Shown here one piece after another: positions 1 through 6,150 of a stretch of 6,891 bases of DNA (its first letter is position 1; every line of letters starts with the position of its first letter). Source of the DNA: Helicobacteraceae bacterium (GTDB lineage: Bacteria; Campylobacterota; Campylobacteria; Campylobacterales; Sulfurimonadaceae); NCBI GenBank assembly GCA_027084065.1, contig JALWLR010000073.1:1-6891 (forward strand). The letters are read 5' to 3'. Made by a program: the position numbers and the translations under genes. Under the pieces are notes generated by a model. The model was not told where the DNA came from and searched no databases. It saw only the letters and a program-made list of their open reading frames with translations.

Positions 1-584
1 AGATTGAGACAACGACAAGCGAATATGATAAAGAGAAGCTTCAAGAGCGTCTTGCAAAACTTAGCGGTGGTGTAGCGGTTATCAAAGTAGGTGCTGCGAC
101 TGAAACTGAGATGAAAGAGAAAAAAGACAGAGTCGATGACGCACTCTCTGCGACAAAAGCAGCAGTAGAAGAGGGTATAGTCATCGGCGGTGGAGCAGCG
201 CTTGTAAGAGCTGCATCTAAAGTGAATCTTGATCTTGAAGGTGATCAAAAAATAGGTGCAGATATCATTCTAAGAGCTGTAAAAGCGCCGATGAAACAAA
301 TTGCTACCAATGCAGGATACGATGCCGGTGTCGTTGTTAATACTGTTGAAAATGCAGACAATGACACAACAGGTTTCGATGCTGCAAAAGGGGAGTATGT
401 CGATATGTTCAAAGCGGGTATTATCGATCCGCTTAAAGTCGAGAGAGTAGCGCTTACAAATGCGACATCAGTATCAAGCCTACTTCTTACAACCGAAGCG
501 GCAGTCTTTGAGATCCCAGAAGACAAACCTGCAGCTCCAGCAGTCCCAGACATGGGTGGCATGGGCGGAATGGGCATGATGTAA
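1..584 (+). CDS. groEL: Chaperonin GroEL (Hsp60), C-terminal part, 5' end outside window
   Basis: The reading frame is open from base 3 to the TAA at 582-584 and gives 193 residues, about the last third of a protein that is usually near 545 residues. GroEL forms the double-ring ATP-dependent folding chamber in the cytoplasm with its lid GroES. The visible part covers the end of the apical domain (LSGGVAVIKVGAATETEM), the second intermediate-domain segment and the equatorial domain. The stretch RVDDALSATKAAVEEG carries the Asp equivalent to the catalytic Asp398 of E. coli GroEL (codon 138-140), followed by the GGGAAL nucleotide-site loop. The protein ends in the usual flexible Gly-Met tail (GGMGGMGMM). 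Nothing is broken. An internal ATG at 111 is only a methionine inside the conserved sequence and not a start. The gene ends directly against the structured repeat that follows. Confidence 0.98.
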   Translation, partial: IETTTSEYDKEKLQERLAKLSGGVAVIKVGAATETEMKEKKDRVDDALSATKAAVEEGIVIGGGAALVRAASKVNLDLEGDQKIGADIILRAVKAPMKQIATNAGYDAGVVVNTVENADNDTTGFDAAKGEYVDMFKAGIIDPLKVERVALTNATSVSSLLLTTEAAVFEIPEDKPAAPAVPDMGGMGGMGMM

Positions 585-628
585 GGCTGCGATAAGCAAA
601 CGCCAACTGCTTGGCGTTTGCCGCAGCC
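585..628 (+). terminator. Long stem-loop immediately after the groEL stop codon
   Basis: Bases 585-591 pair with 622-628 (7 bp). After a 4-nt bulge (592-595), bases 596-606 pair with 611-621 (11 bp perfect) around a 4-nt CTGC loop. This gives an 18-bp stem starting on the first base after the stop. It may stop transcription or protect the groEL 3' end. There is no U-run after it, so it is not a classical intrinsic terminator; the role is inference, the structure is seen directly. It is also the first copy of the repeat unit described for 585-721. Confidence 0.55.
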
Positions 629-636
629 GCACCAAA

Positions 637-659
637 GGCTGATGTGCGAAGCACCAGCC
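637..659. repeat. Second hairpin with GAA triloop inside the repeat element
   Basis: Bases 637-641 pair with 655-659 and bases 644-647 pair with 651-654. There is a 2-nt bulge (642-643) and a 3-nt loop (GAA, 648-650). This stem is unrelated in sequence to the 28-bp repeats on either side, so the element is built as palindrome, different hairpin, palindrome. Confidence 0.6.
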
Positions 660-782
660 GACGGAGTCCACAAAGACGCCAACTGCTTGGCGTTTGCCGC
701 AGCTACACACAAATGCCAACTCTTTTCTTTTTCAAGTATTCTTTACCTCGTTCATTCTTCATTTTAATATCTGTATGATTAT

Positions 783-800
783 ATTGCTTAAATTGCTTAA
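783..800. repeat. Tandem 9-bp repeat upstream of the nitrite reductase promoter
   Basis: ATTGCTTAA occurs twice head to tail at 783-791 and 792-800. It lies about 41-59 bases upstream of the TATAAT at 842-847. This position and the near one-turn spacing (9 bp) would suit an activator site, but no known operator consensus is recognised. Confidence 0.4.
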
Positions 801-841
801 AAAATATTCACTTTTTTTATAAAGAACACTTCTTTCTTGAC

Positions 842-847
842 TATAAT
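842..847 (+). promoter_or_regulatory. -10 box of the nitrite reductase gene
   Basis: A perfect TATAAT lies at 842-847, with transcription expected near 853-855 and a leader of about 23 bases before the ATG at 877. No TTGACA-like -35 box is present. Instead a T-run (812-818, in CTTTTTTTATAAAG) sits about 18-30 bases upstream, as usual for housekeeping promoters of Campylobacterota. A GGGACAG at 868-874 is a weak ribosome binding site. Because the alternative TTG start at 847 overlaps this -10 box, the ATG at 877 is the better start. Confidence 0.65.
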
Positions 848-876
848 TGCGAAAAAACAATACATTCGGGACAGAG

Positions 877-2787
877 ATGAAAAAACTACAAGAAGCATAC
901 GAAGCACGTGCGAAAAAAATCAATAAAATCGAAAAACTCAAACAGACTAAAGATGCATTCGAAGCATGGGAAAAGCTGGAGTACTATGCAGAAAATGGCT
1001 ATGACTCGATTCCTGAGGAGGATAAAAGCTATTTTTTGAAGTGTTTCGGGATTTATGATCGTCCGAAAACACCACGGCAATTTATGCTGAAGTTGCGTAT
1101 TCCTGCAGGTCATCTCACTGCAAAACAGGCACGTGTCATTGGAGAGTGTGCCGAGGAGTTTGGGCAAGATTATCTTGACTTGACTACACGAAGTCAATGT
1201 GAACTTCGCTATCTTGACATAGAAAATATACCGACAATTTTAAAGCGACTCGAAGATGCCGACATCAATGCTTATCAGACCGGGGTAGATAATGTACGTG
1301 GTATTATGGGAGATCCTTTCGATGATTTAGCATTAGACAATATACTACCATCTCATACTTTGCTTTTGAAGATGCAAGAAGAGATTCTTTTTAAACGTGA
1401 ATGGGTTTCACAACTTCCAAGAAAATTTAATACGGCTATTACAGGTTGTACCGCCAATCGTTGTAATATTTTTGTACATGATCTTTGTTTTGTGTTGGCT
1501 AATAAAGATGGTGTGTATGGTTACAATGTTTATCTTGGAGGAAAAGTTGGAAAAATAGCTAAAAATGCAGATATTTTCGTTCAAGGAGAGGAACAGGTTC
1601 TTGCCTGCTTTAAAGCGGTTATTTCTTTGTATAAAAAATATGGATTTAGAGACAACCGAAATAAAAACAGACTCTTTTTCTTACTTGAAGCGGTGGGCAT
1701 AGAAGAGTTTGCCAAAGCTATCAGAGAAGAGGCCGGTATGGATTTTGCAACCGCCGGTGTTACGATGACGAACTTAGATTACTTTGAACCAGATCATGGA
1801 AAAGTACAACTTAAAGACGGGACGTTTGCCGTTCACAGTGTTGTTCCTTCCGGAATCTTTACAGGCTCGGCTTTACAAGAAGCTGCTGCTCTTTCTTTAG
1901 AGTATGGAAGCGGTCAAATTCGTTTAGATATGGAACAATCCCTTTATATTTTAGGTATCAAAGATATAGACAGTCTTCAAAAAGAGAGCTACTTTGAAAA
2001 GTATCCTAGCGTTCGATCCGCATATTTCAATCATTTGATTGCTTGTGCAGGAACGGAACATTGTCCGTTTGGTGTCATAGAAAACAAGAACGATGCTATT
2101 GAGATGGCAGAGTATCTTTCCAAAGAGGTTCCGTTGCCATTGGATGCAAGAGTTCGTTTGTATTGGAGTGCATGCCCAAAAGGCTGTGGTATTCATGGGT
2201 TGGGCGATATTGGTTTTGAAGGGTGTAAAGCGAAGTATAACGGAAAAAGTACAAGTGGAGTGCATATAAGTGTAGGCGGGAAACTTATCAGTGAAGGAGT
2301 CGAAGGACATACAGTTATAAAATCTGCCCCATTGGTACTTGCACATCGTTATGTTGCCGCTTTAGTTTTTGAGTATGCAAGAATGCGTAAAAAACATGAA
2401 AGTTTCGAACGATTTTTCGATAGAGTTTTAGCTAACTACTCTTTTGCTGCTATAGGCTTTATGATGCGCTTGTTGGCGTATGCACACTATAAAGAAATCG
2501 ACTTAAAAGGGTTTGGTTTTATCGAAAACATTCCTACTTTGCGTAACGAAGAGTTCGAGGTGTTTGAATTTGGTCGAAAACTTTACTATCTCCTGACAAA
2601 AAAAGAACCTTATTCGGCTGTTGAGCGTTTTACAAATGTTTTAAAAAGTGAAAAACCGGAAGATATTCGTAAACTTGTTCCTGAAATCGATGAAAATATA
2701 GCAGCACTCATCGAGAGATGTATCCATCCCGATGAAACAAAACGTGCTGTAGTCTTTTCAGAGCTTACGGAGTATGTCGCTTTGTAA
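877..2787 (+). CDS. nirA: Sirohaem/[4Fe-4S] ferredoxin-type nitrite reductase (NirA family) with C-terminal kinase-like extension
   Basis: 636 residues from the ATG at 877. NirA enzymes carry out six-electron reduction of nitrite to ammonium with sirohaem bridged to a [4Fe-4S] cluster, normally for nitrogen assimilation in the cytoplasm. The N-terminus (NKIEKLKQTKD, SIPEEDKSYFLKCFGIYDRP, FMLKLRIPAG) matches NirA rather than the CysI sulfite reductase pattern. The sirohaem-region motif TTRSQCELR has Arg105 and Arg111; LPRKFNTAITGC has Arg182 and Lys183. Cluster ligands follow the family pattern: Cys390 and Cys396 (CAGTEHC), Cys433 and Cys437 (CPKGC), then DIGFEG. The reductase appears to end near residue 530. 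Residues about 540-636 are extra compared with bacterial NirA (roughly 500-520 residues) and resemble the end of a protein kinase C-lobe (FEFGRKLYYLLTKKEPY; Arg623 in DETKRAVVFSEL). No partner nitrate-assimilation gene is adjacent. Substrate preference for nitrite over sulfite is inferred from similarity. Confidence 0.88.
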   Translation: MKKLQEAYEARAKKINKIEKLKQTKDAFEAWEKLEYYAENGYDSIPEEDKSYFLKCFGIYDRPKTPRQFMLKLRIPAGHLTAKQARVIGECAEEFGQDYLDLTTRSQCELRYLDIENIPTILKRLEDADINAYQTGVDNVRGIMGDPFDDLALDNILPSHTLLLKMQEEILFKREWVSQLPRKFNTAITGCTANRCNIFVHDLCFVLANKDGVYGYNVYLGGKVGKIAKNADIFVQGEEQVLACFKAVISLYKKYGFRDNRNKNRLFFLLEAVGIEEFAKAIREEAGMDFATAGVTMTNLDYFEPDHGKVQLKDGTFAVHSVVPSGIFTGSALQEAAALSLEYGSGQIRLDMEQSLYILGIKDIDSLQKESYFEKYPSVRSAYFNHLIACAGTEHCPFGVIENKNDAIEMAEYLSKEVPLPLDARVRLYWSACPKGCGIHGLGDIGFEGCKAKYNGKSTSGVHISVGGKLISEGVEGHTVIKSAPLVLAHRYVAALVFEYARMRKKHESFERFFDRVLANYSFAAIGFMMRLLAYAHYKEIDLKGFGFIENIPTLRNEEFEVFEFGRKLYYLLTKKEPYSAVERFTNVLKSEKPEDIRKLVPEIDENIAALIERCIHPDETKRAVVFSELTEYVAL

Positions 2788-2788
2788 G

Positions 2789-3343
2789 CTAGTGCACTTT
2801 TTTCAGTGTATTTGTATCGGTATGTTCGAAAATACCGCCGTAAATATCTACGAGAGTTGTTTCGAAATAGTGAAGTTCTTTCTCTTTGAGCCTCATTTTT
2901 ATATCAAATGCAATAGTTTTTGCTTTTTGCTTGAGAAAAGCTGACTGAACAATGGTAAAATTGGCATCTTTGATGTCGCTAACGGCTTTTAGTAGAACTT
3001 CTCCATCTTCATCCACATGAGCGGTTCCGCTTGCAAGCAGGCAGAGTCCTCTTGGAATTGCAATAGAGTGCATAAGAAGTTTTTTTTCCTTGTTCCACAT
3101 CCAGTATCCTGTTTGATTGTGAATAATGGCATTGTCTTTTTTACGTGTCACTATCTGATGATAATGGAGTGCAGCAACTCGCTCCTCTTCGGCATTGACA
3201 ACTTCGCCTGCTTCTGAAAAAGTGAGTGTTTCAAAAAAAAGATTTTCCTCTTTCCCCTCTTTTTTATCAGGGGCTATGTCTATGCCTTTATCTCCCTGAA
3301 ATGTTCCTATGAGTCCTTGTAGTGGTCCATAATCTGTTTGCAT
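2789..3343 (-). CDS. THAP4/nitrobindin-like heme-binding beta-barrel domain protein (putative)
   Basis: 184 residues, no signal peptide or membrane segment, so probably cytoplasmic. The pattern fits the lipocalin-like THAP4/nitrobindin (DUF1794) fold: PLQGLIGTFQGDKG (residues 7-20) at the first strand, RVAALHYHQIV (55-65), HNQTGYWMW (75-83), IPRGLCLLASGTA (96-108) and a C-terminal HYFETTLVDIYGG followed by FEHTDTNTLKKV (172-183). Canonical nitrobindins have a GxWxGxG first motif and a C-terminal proximal His in an HLxAxL-type motif. Here the first is GTFQGDKG and the second is not visible, so haem or NO binding is not assured. The start is supported by AGGAAG (3349-3354 on the complementary strand) 5 nt upstream of the ATG. 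The stop codon lies one base from the stop of the convergent nitrite reductase gene. Confidence 0.75.
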   Translation of the reverse strand: MQTDYGPLQGLIGTFQGDKGIDIAPDKKEGKEENLFFETLTFSEAGEVVNAEEERVAALHYHQIVTRKKDNAIIHNQTGYWMWNKEKKLLMHSIAIPRGLCLLASGTAHVDEDGEVLLKAVSDIKDANFTIVQSAFLKQKAKTIAFDIKMRLKEKELHYFETTLVDIYGGIFEHTDTNTLKKVH

Positions 3344-3372
3344 GGTTTCTTCCTTTTTTATTGGATTTCATT

Positions 3373-3378
3373 AGTATA
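3373..3378 (-). promoter_or_regulatory. Putative -10 box for the minus-strand beta-barrel gene
   Basis: Read on the minus strand, 3378-3373 is TATACT, five of six matches to TATAAT. Transcription would start near 3366, about 22 bases before the start codon at 3343, with the AAGGAAG ribosome binding site in the leader. The upstream side is T/A-rich and has no clear -35 box. Confidence 0.45.
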
Positions 3379-3384
3379 CGATTC

Positions 3385-3408
3385 TTTTTATAAAACTTTT
3401 TTATAAAA
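3385..3408. repeat. Pair of 11-bp A/T repeats in the divergent promoter region
   Basis: The sequence TTTTTATAAAA occurs at 3385-3395 and 3398-3408 with a 13-bp period. Each copy contains the perfect palindrome TTTTATAAAA. The pair lies between the two divergent -10 boxes, so it could be a shared operator. Low complexity means chance is a real alternative. Confidence 0.35.
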
Positions 3409-3424
3409 TTAAGTTTTTCAGTAT

Positions 3425-3430
3425 TATAAT
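3425..3430 (+). promoter_or_regulatory. -10 box for the amidohydrolase operon
   Basis: A perfect TATAAT lies at 3425-3430, 34 bases upstream of the start codon, with a T-run (3414-3418) just upstream and no TTGACA-like -35. Expected transcription start is near 3437. A good ribosome binding site, AAGGAG at 3452-3457, follows with 6 nt to the ATG at 3464. Confidence 0.65.
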
Positions 3431-3463
3431 GTAAAAAATGAGTCTGCAATAAAGGAGCCTCAA

Positions 3464-4660
3464 ATGACGCTCAAAAAGAAAATAGAAAAAGAGATAGAAA
3501 ATATAGATGACCGAATCGTAGAAATACGCCATACAATTCATCACAATCCAGAGCTCTCCGGAGAGGAGAAGGAGACAAACTTGCTTTTGCGCTCCATTTT
3601 CGATGTAGAGGGCATTCCATATAAAACATTTTCGACACATTACGGACTCGTAGCAGATATTATAAAAGATCCCTCTTTGCCCACGGTTGCTATACGTGGC
3701 GATATGGATGCACTTCCTATGCCGGAACAGAGTCAGAAACCTTACACGTCATCAAAAAAGGGGATTATGCATGCATGCGGTCACGATGCCCATACGGCTA
3801 TTGCGCTTGGTGTAGCACTGGTACTCAATAGGCTTAAAGAGGAGTTACCGGGGAATGTCCGAATCCTTTTTCAGCCTGCAGAAGAGGTATTAGAAGGCGG
3901 TAGTGACCAGCTTATAGCAGATGGTGCCCTCGATGGTGTCAGTGCTATTTTTGGTTTACATGTGTATCCTTATTTGAACACCGGCGAAATAGGTTATAAA
4001 TATGGTGTGATGATGGCTTCGGCAGATATATTCAGTTTTGATATTTACGGCAAAACAGCACATGGAGCAAGACCGCATGAGGGAATCGATGCCATACTTG
4101 TTGCTTCCATCGCAATAACATCTCTAAACCATATTGTCAGTCGGCGCATAGATCCTTTGCATCCTGCCGTTATATCTATGGGAAAGATAGAAGGAGGAAA
4201 CGCGCCAAACATCATAAGCGACTTTGTAAATGTTTCCGGAACGGTCAGAACAGTCAATGCAGAAGTGAGAGATAAAATTCCGCAGATGATGGAAGAGACC
4301 ATCAAAGGTGTTTGTCATACGATGGATGCAAAATATCATTTTCATTACAAGTTCGGTCCCCCGGAACTTGTCAACGACGATGCGATGGTGGACATCGTCA
4401 AGAGTGTTGGGCGTTATGTTGTCGGTGAAAAATGGCTTGTCGATCTGAAAGATCCTGTCATGGGTGGAGAGGATTTCTCACGTTATTTAAAAATTGTGCC
4501 GGGTGCTTTTTTTCGTCTTGGTATATGTAATCCGGAAAAAGGCACCTGTGTCTCTCAGCACAATACCCGCTTTGATGTCGATGACGATGCTCTTGAAATC
4601 GGTATGAAAATGTTGGCACTATGTGCCATAGAAGCTATTGAGAAAGAGAAAAATGCGTAA
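3464..4660 (+). CDS. M20 family metallo-amidohydrolase (N-acyl-amino acid / hippurate / IAA-conjugate hydrolase type)
   Basis: 398 residues, the normal length for the M20D amidohydrolases, which remove acyl groups from N-acyl amino acids or related amides. The predicted binuclear metal ligands are all present with family spacing: Cys105 and His107 (HACGHDAHTA), Glu141 after the general base Glu140 (QPAEE), His166 (GLHVYP) and His366 (QHNTRF). Other signature motifs are HHNPELSGEE, RGDMDALPM (78-86) and GGEDF (334-338). Residues about 186-285 form the inserted dimerisation domain, with TAHGARPHEG at 198-207. There is no signal peptide, so it is cytoplasmic. Its last 8 bases overlap the start of the next gene, suggesting coupled translation. 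Substrate is unknown: N-acetyl or benzoyl amino acids (as for Campylobacter HipO) or N-acetylated amines are possible. Confidence 0.92.
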   Translation: MTLKKKIEKEIENIDDRIVEIRHTIHHNPELSGEEKETNLLLRSIFDVEGIPYKTFSTHYGLVADIIKDPSLPTVAIRGDMDALPMPEQSQKPYTSSKKGIMHACGHDAHTAIALGVALVLNRLKEELPGNVRILFQPAEEVLEGGSDQLIADGALDGVSAIFGLHVYPYLNTGEIGYKYGVMMASADIFSFDIYGKTAHGARPHEGIDAILVASIAITSLNHIVSRRIDPLHPAVISMGKIEGGNAPNIISDFVNVSGTVRTVNAEVRDKIPQMMEETIKGVCHTMDAKYHFHYKFGPPELVNDDAMVDIVKSVGRYVVGEKWLVDLKDPVMGGEDFSRYLKIVPGAFFRLGICNPEKGTCVSQHNTRFDVDDDALEIGMKMLALCAIEAIEKEKNA

Positions 4661-6101
4661 TACCATCTTTGTAAGTGTTCCAAACAGCGAGAAGTTTTTA
4701 CCTGTCGTTTTATCTGCACTTGATAAAGCTTTGGAAATCATTGAATTAAAAGAGCAAAAAAAGGTTCATTTTTTGCATTCAGCTGAAGAGCTGGTGCGTA
4801 ACGCGATGCGTTATGCTTACCTTGAAGGCGAGATAGGTATGATAGATGTCGAACTTACCTATAAGCCCCATGGGATAATGCTCGATGTGCATGATATGGG
4901 AATCCCCATAGATGAAAAGCGGATTTTTTCCATACAAGGCGGTGGTCTGGAGCGGATTCGAAAAAAAGTTGAAAAACTTGAGTTTATAAATAAGGGACAG
5001 GAGGGAAAATCGTTTCGGATTTTTCAATCCTTTAACAATGTCAAAACGCTACAAGAGAAGAGTGGTGCGGCATATTCGGATCTTGCCGACAACTCACCGG
5101 CATCACTCAAACCACTTTCAATAAAAATTAGAGACTTCCAAAGCGGTGATGAAGAGGCTATAGCGCAACTCATATATAACAACTATACTTACAGTTACTA
5201 CAAAGATCTTTTTTATTTTCCCCAAAAAATCAAAAAGCTCAATGAAAATAAAGAGATTTTTTCGATAGTCGCTGAAGATTTAGATTCAGGAGTCATTGGA
5301 CATTTCGCTTTTGTCAAACTGCCACATGCCAATACAGCCGAAATCGGGGTAGCAGTTGTAGATCCTCGTTTTAAAGGGCAGGGGATTATGAACGCGATGC
5401 TAGAGTATTTACTCAAAAAGGCTAAAGCACTTCACTTCAATGCGATTTTCGGAGAGGCCATCATGTTGCATCCTTACAGTCAAAAAGCGAACTTGGCACA
5501 TGGTTTTACCGAGTCGGCTTTGCTGCTTGGAATCGTTCCAAATACAATCTCCCTGCGTGATAAAAATGCTCTACATACCGATAAAAGAACAGCGGTATTG
5601 GTTGGATATAAAATTTTCAAAACAAGAAAAGAGCCTCTTTTATATATGCCAAAGCGGTATGAAGATCTCATCCGTCAGATTTACATGCAAAACTCTATGC
5701 AACCGCAAAAAGCTACACAAAAAAGCAAAGCTGAGAGAAACATACTTTCATACGAAGTAAGTCCCTATACCAACACGGGTGTGTTGATCGTCGATGAGGT
5801 AGCGGAAAAATTCAAAAAAGGTATACGGTATCATTTGGGAAATCTTTTTAAAAAACATCTCGATATGATTTTTGCTGATATCAATTTGATACGATGTACC
5901 GATATAGATGCCGTCGTGAAGTTTTTGCGTAAAGAGGGGTTTGTCTTTGGCGGAGTTCTTTTTTACAGACATGGAGATGATGATTATTTGCGAATGCAGC
6001 TGGTAAATTCCGACAATGTAGAAACACGCAACATTGTTTGTCATTCTGAATTTTGCCATCGGCTTTTGCATGTAGTCAATGAAGAACTTAGAGAGAATTA
6101 A
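4653..6101 (+). CDS. Multidomain protein: RsbW-like ATPase module, GNAT acetyltransferase and C-terminal module
   Basis: 482 residues from the ATG at 4653. This start is preferred over the in-frame TTG at 4638, which lies deeper inside the amidohydrolase gene; an AAGAG-type ribosome site precedes it. Residues about 8-130 look like an anti-sigma-factor/HATPase_c_2 domain: N-box EELVRNAMRYAY with Asn50, G1 box HDMGIP with Asp81 and Gly83, G2 box GGGLERI (96-102). Residues about 157-305 are a GNAT N-acetyltransferase with the acetyl-CoA loop DPRFKGQGIMNAM (237-249). Residues 366-482 form a further module ending GFVFGGVLFYR (429-439) and YLRMQ (445-449), reminiscent of the terminal strands of a GNAT fold but without a recognisable acetyl-CoA loop. 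Target and partner are unknown. It could be an acetyltransferase controlled by nucleotide binding or a regulator of a sigma-factor partner-switch. No membrane segment is visible. Confidence 0.82.
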   Translation: MRNTIFVSVPNSEKFLPVVLSALDKALEIIELKEQKKVHFLHSAEELVRNAMRYAYLEGEIGMIDVELTYKPHGIMLDVHDMGIPIDEKRIFSIQGGGLERIRKKVEKLEFINKGQEGKSFRIFQSFNNVKTLQEKSGAAYSDLADNSPASLKPLSIKIRDFQSGDEEAIAQLIYNNYTYSYYKDLFYFPQKIKKLNENKEIFSIVAEDLDSGVIGHFAFVKLPHANTAEIGVAVVDPRFKGQGIMNAMLEYLLKKAKALHFNAIFGEAIMLHPYSQKANLAHGFTESALLLGIVPNTISLRDKNALHTDKRTAVLVGYKIFKTRKEPLLYMPKRYEDLIRQIYMQNSMQPQKATQKSKAERNILSYEVSPYTNTGVLIVDEVAEKFKKGIRYHLGNLFKKHLDMIFADINLIRCTDIDAVVKFLRKEGFVFGGVLFYRHGDDDYLRMQLVNSDNVETRNIVCHSEFCHRLLHVVNEELREN

Positions 6102-6116
6102 TTGAAGATGGGGTAT

Positions 6117-6122
6117 CATAAT
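6117..6122 (+). promoter_or_regulatory. Weak putative -10 box before the carboxynorspermidine synthase gene
   Basis: CATAAT at 6117-6122 (within TATCATAAT) lies 28 bases before the TTG start in the 49-nt gap between genes. It could give the last gene its own promoter, but read-through from the upstream operon is equally compatible. No -35 box is seen. Confidence 0.3.
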
Positions 6123-6139
6123 AGCACTATCTTGAAAAT

Positions 6140-6143
6140 GGAG
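6140..6143 (+). promoter_or_regulatory. Ribosome binding site that fixes the TTG start at 6151
   Basis: GGAG at 6140-6143 is 7 nt upstream of TTG 6151. An in-frame stop (TGA at 6133-6135) lies just before it, and no in-frame ATG or GTG precedes the Rossmann motif, so TTG is the only plausible start. Confidence 0.7.
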
Positions 6144-6150
6144 AATCGAT

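Larger units (their letters stand above)
585..721. repeat. REP/MITE-like element: two 28-bp palindromic direct repeats, a middle hairpin and a truncated third copy
   Basis: An identical 28-bp sequence is present at 600-627 and 676-703, 76 bp apart and in the same orientation. Its core (CGCCAA-CTGC-TTGGCG) is an inverted repeat. A partial third copy lies at 711-721 (10 of 11 bases match 598-608). The left arm 586-606 can pair with the right arm of copy 1 or with that of copy 2, so a large cruciform enclosing the middle hairpin is also possible. The block is clearly richer in G+C than the sequence from 722 on. It encodes no convincing protein. Such arrangements are typical of dispersed extragenic palindromes, but only a genome-wide search could show that the unit recurs. 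Confidence 0.75.

Noticed and set aside
600..703. Two identical 28-bp repeats separated by 48 bp, resembling a minimal CRISPR array.
   Set aside because: Only two full copies, the spacer is itself a strong hairpin, the third copy is degenerate, and no cas gene is present. A palindromic extragenic repeat explains it better.
245..719. Minus-strand open frames of 155 and 79 codons across the groEL end and the repeat element.
   Set aside because: They lie antisense to conserved groEL sequence and across the palindromic repeats, and the translations show repeat-derived peptides and no recognisable domain.
847..876. Upstream TTG start that would add 10 residues to the nitrite reductase.
   Set aside because: The TTG overlaps the perfect -10 box and would lie before the expected transcription start.
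2791..2803. AGTGCACT palindrome followed by six T as a terminator of the nitrite reductase gene.
   Set aside because: An 8-bp palindrome with no loop cannot form a stable hairpin, and the sequence is inside the coding end of the convergent gene.
3554..3565. Perfect 12-bp palindrome CTCTCCGGAGAG within the amidohydrolase gene.
   Set aside because: It falls in the conserved coding motif for PELSGEE, which explains the sequence; there is no partner site.
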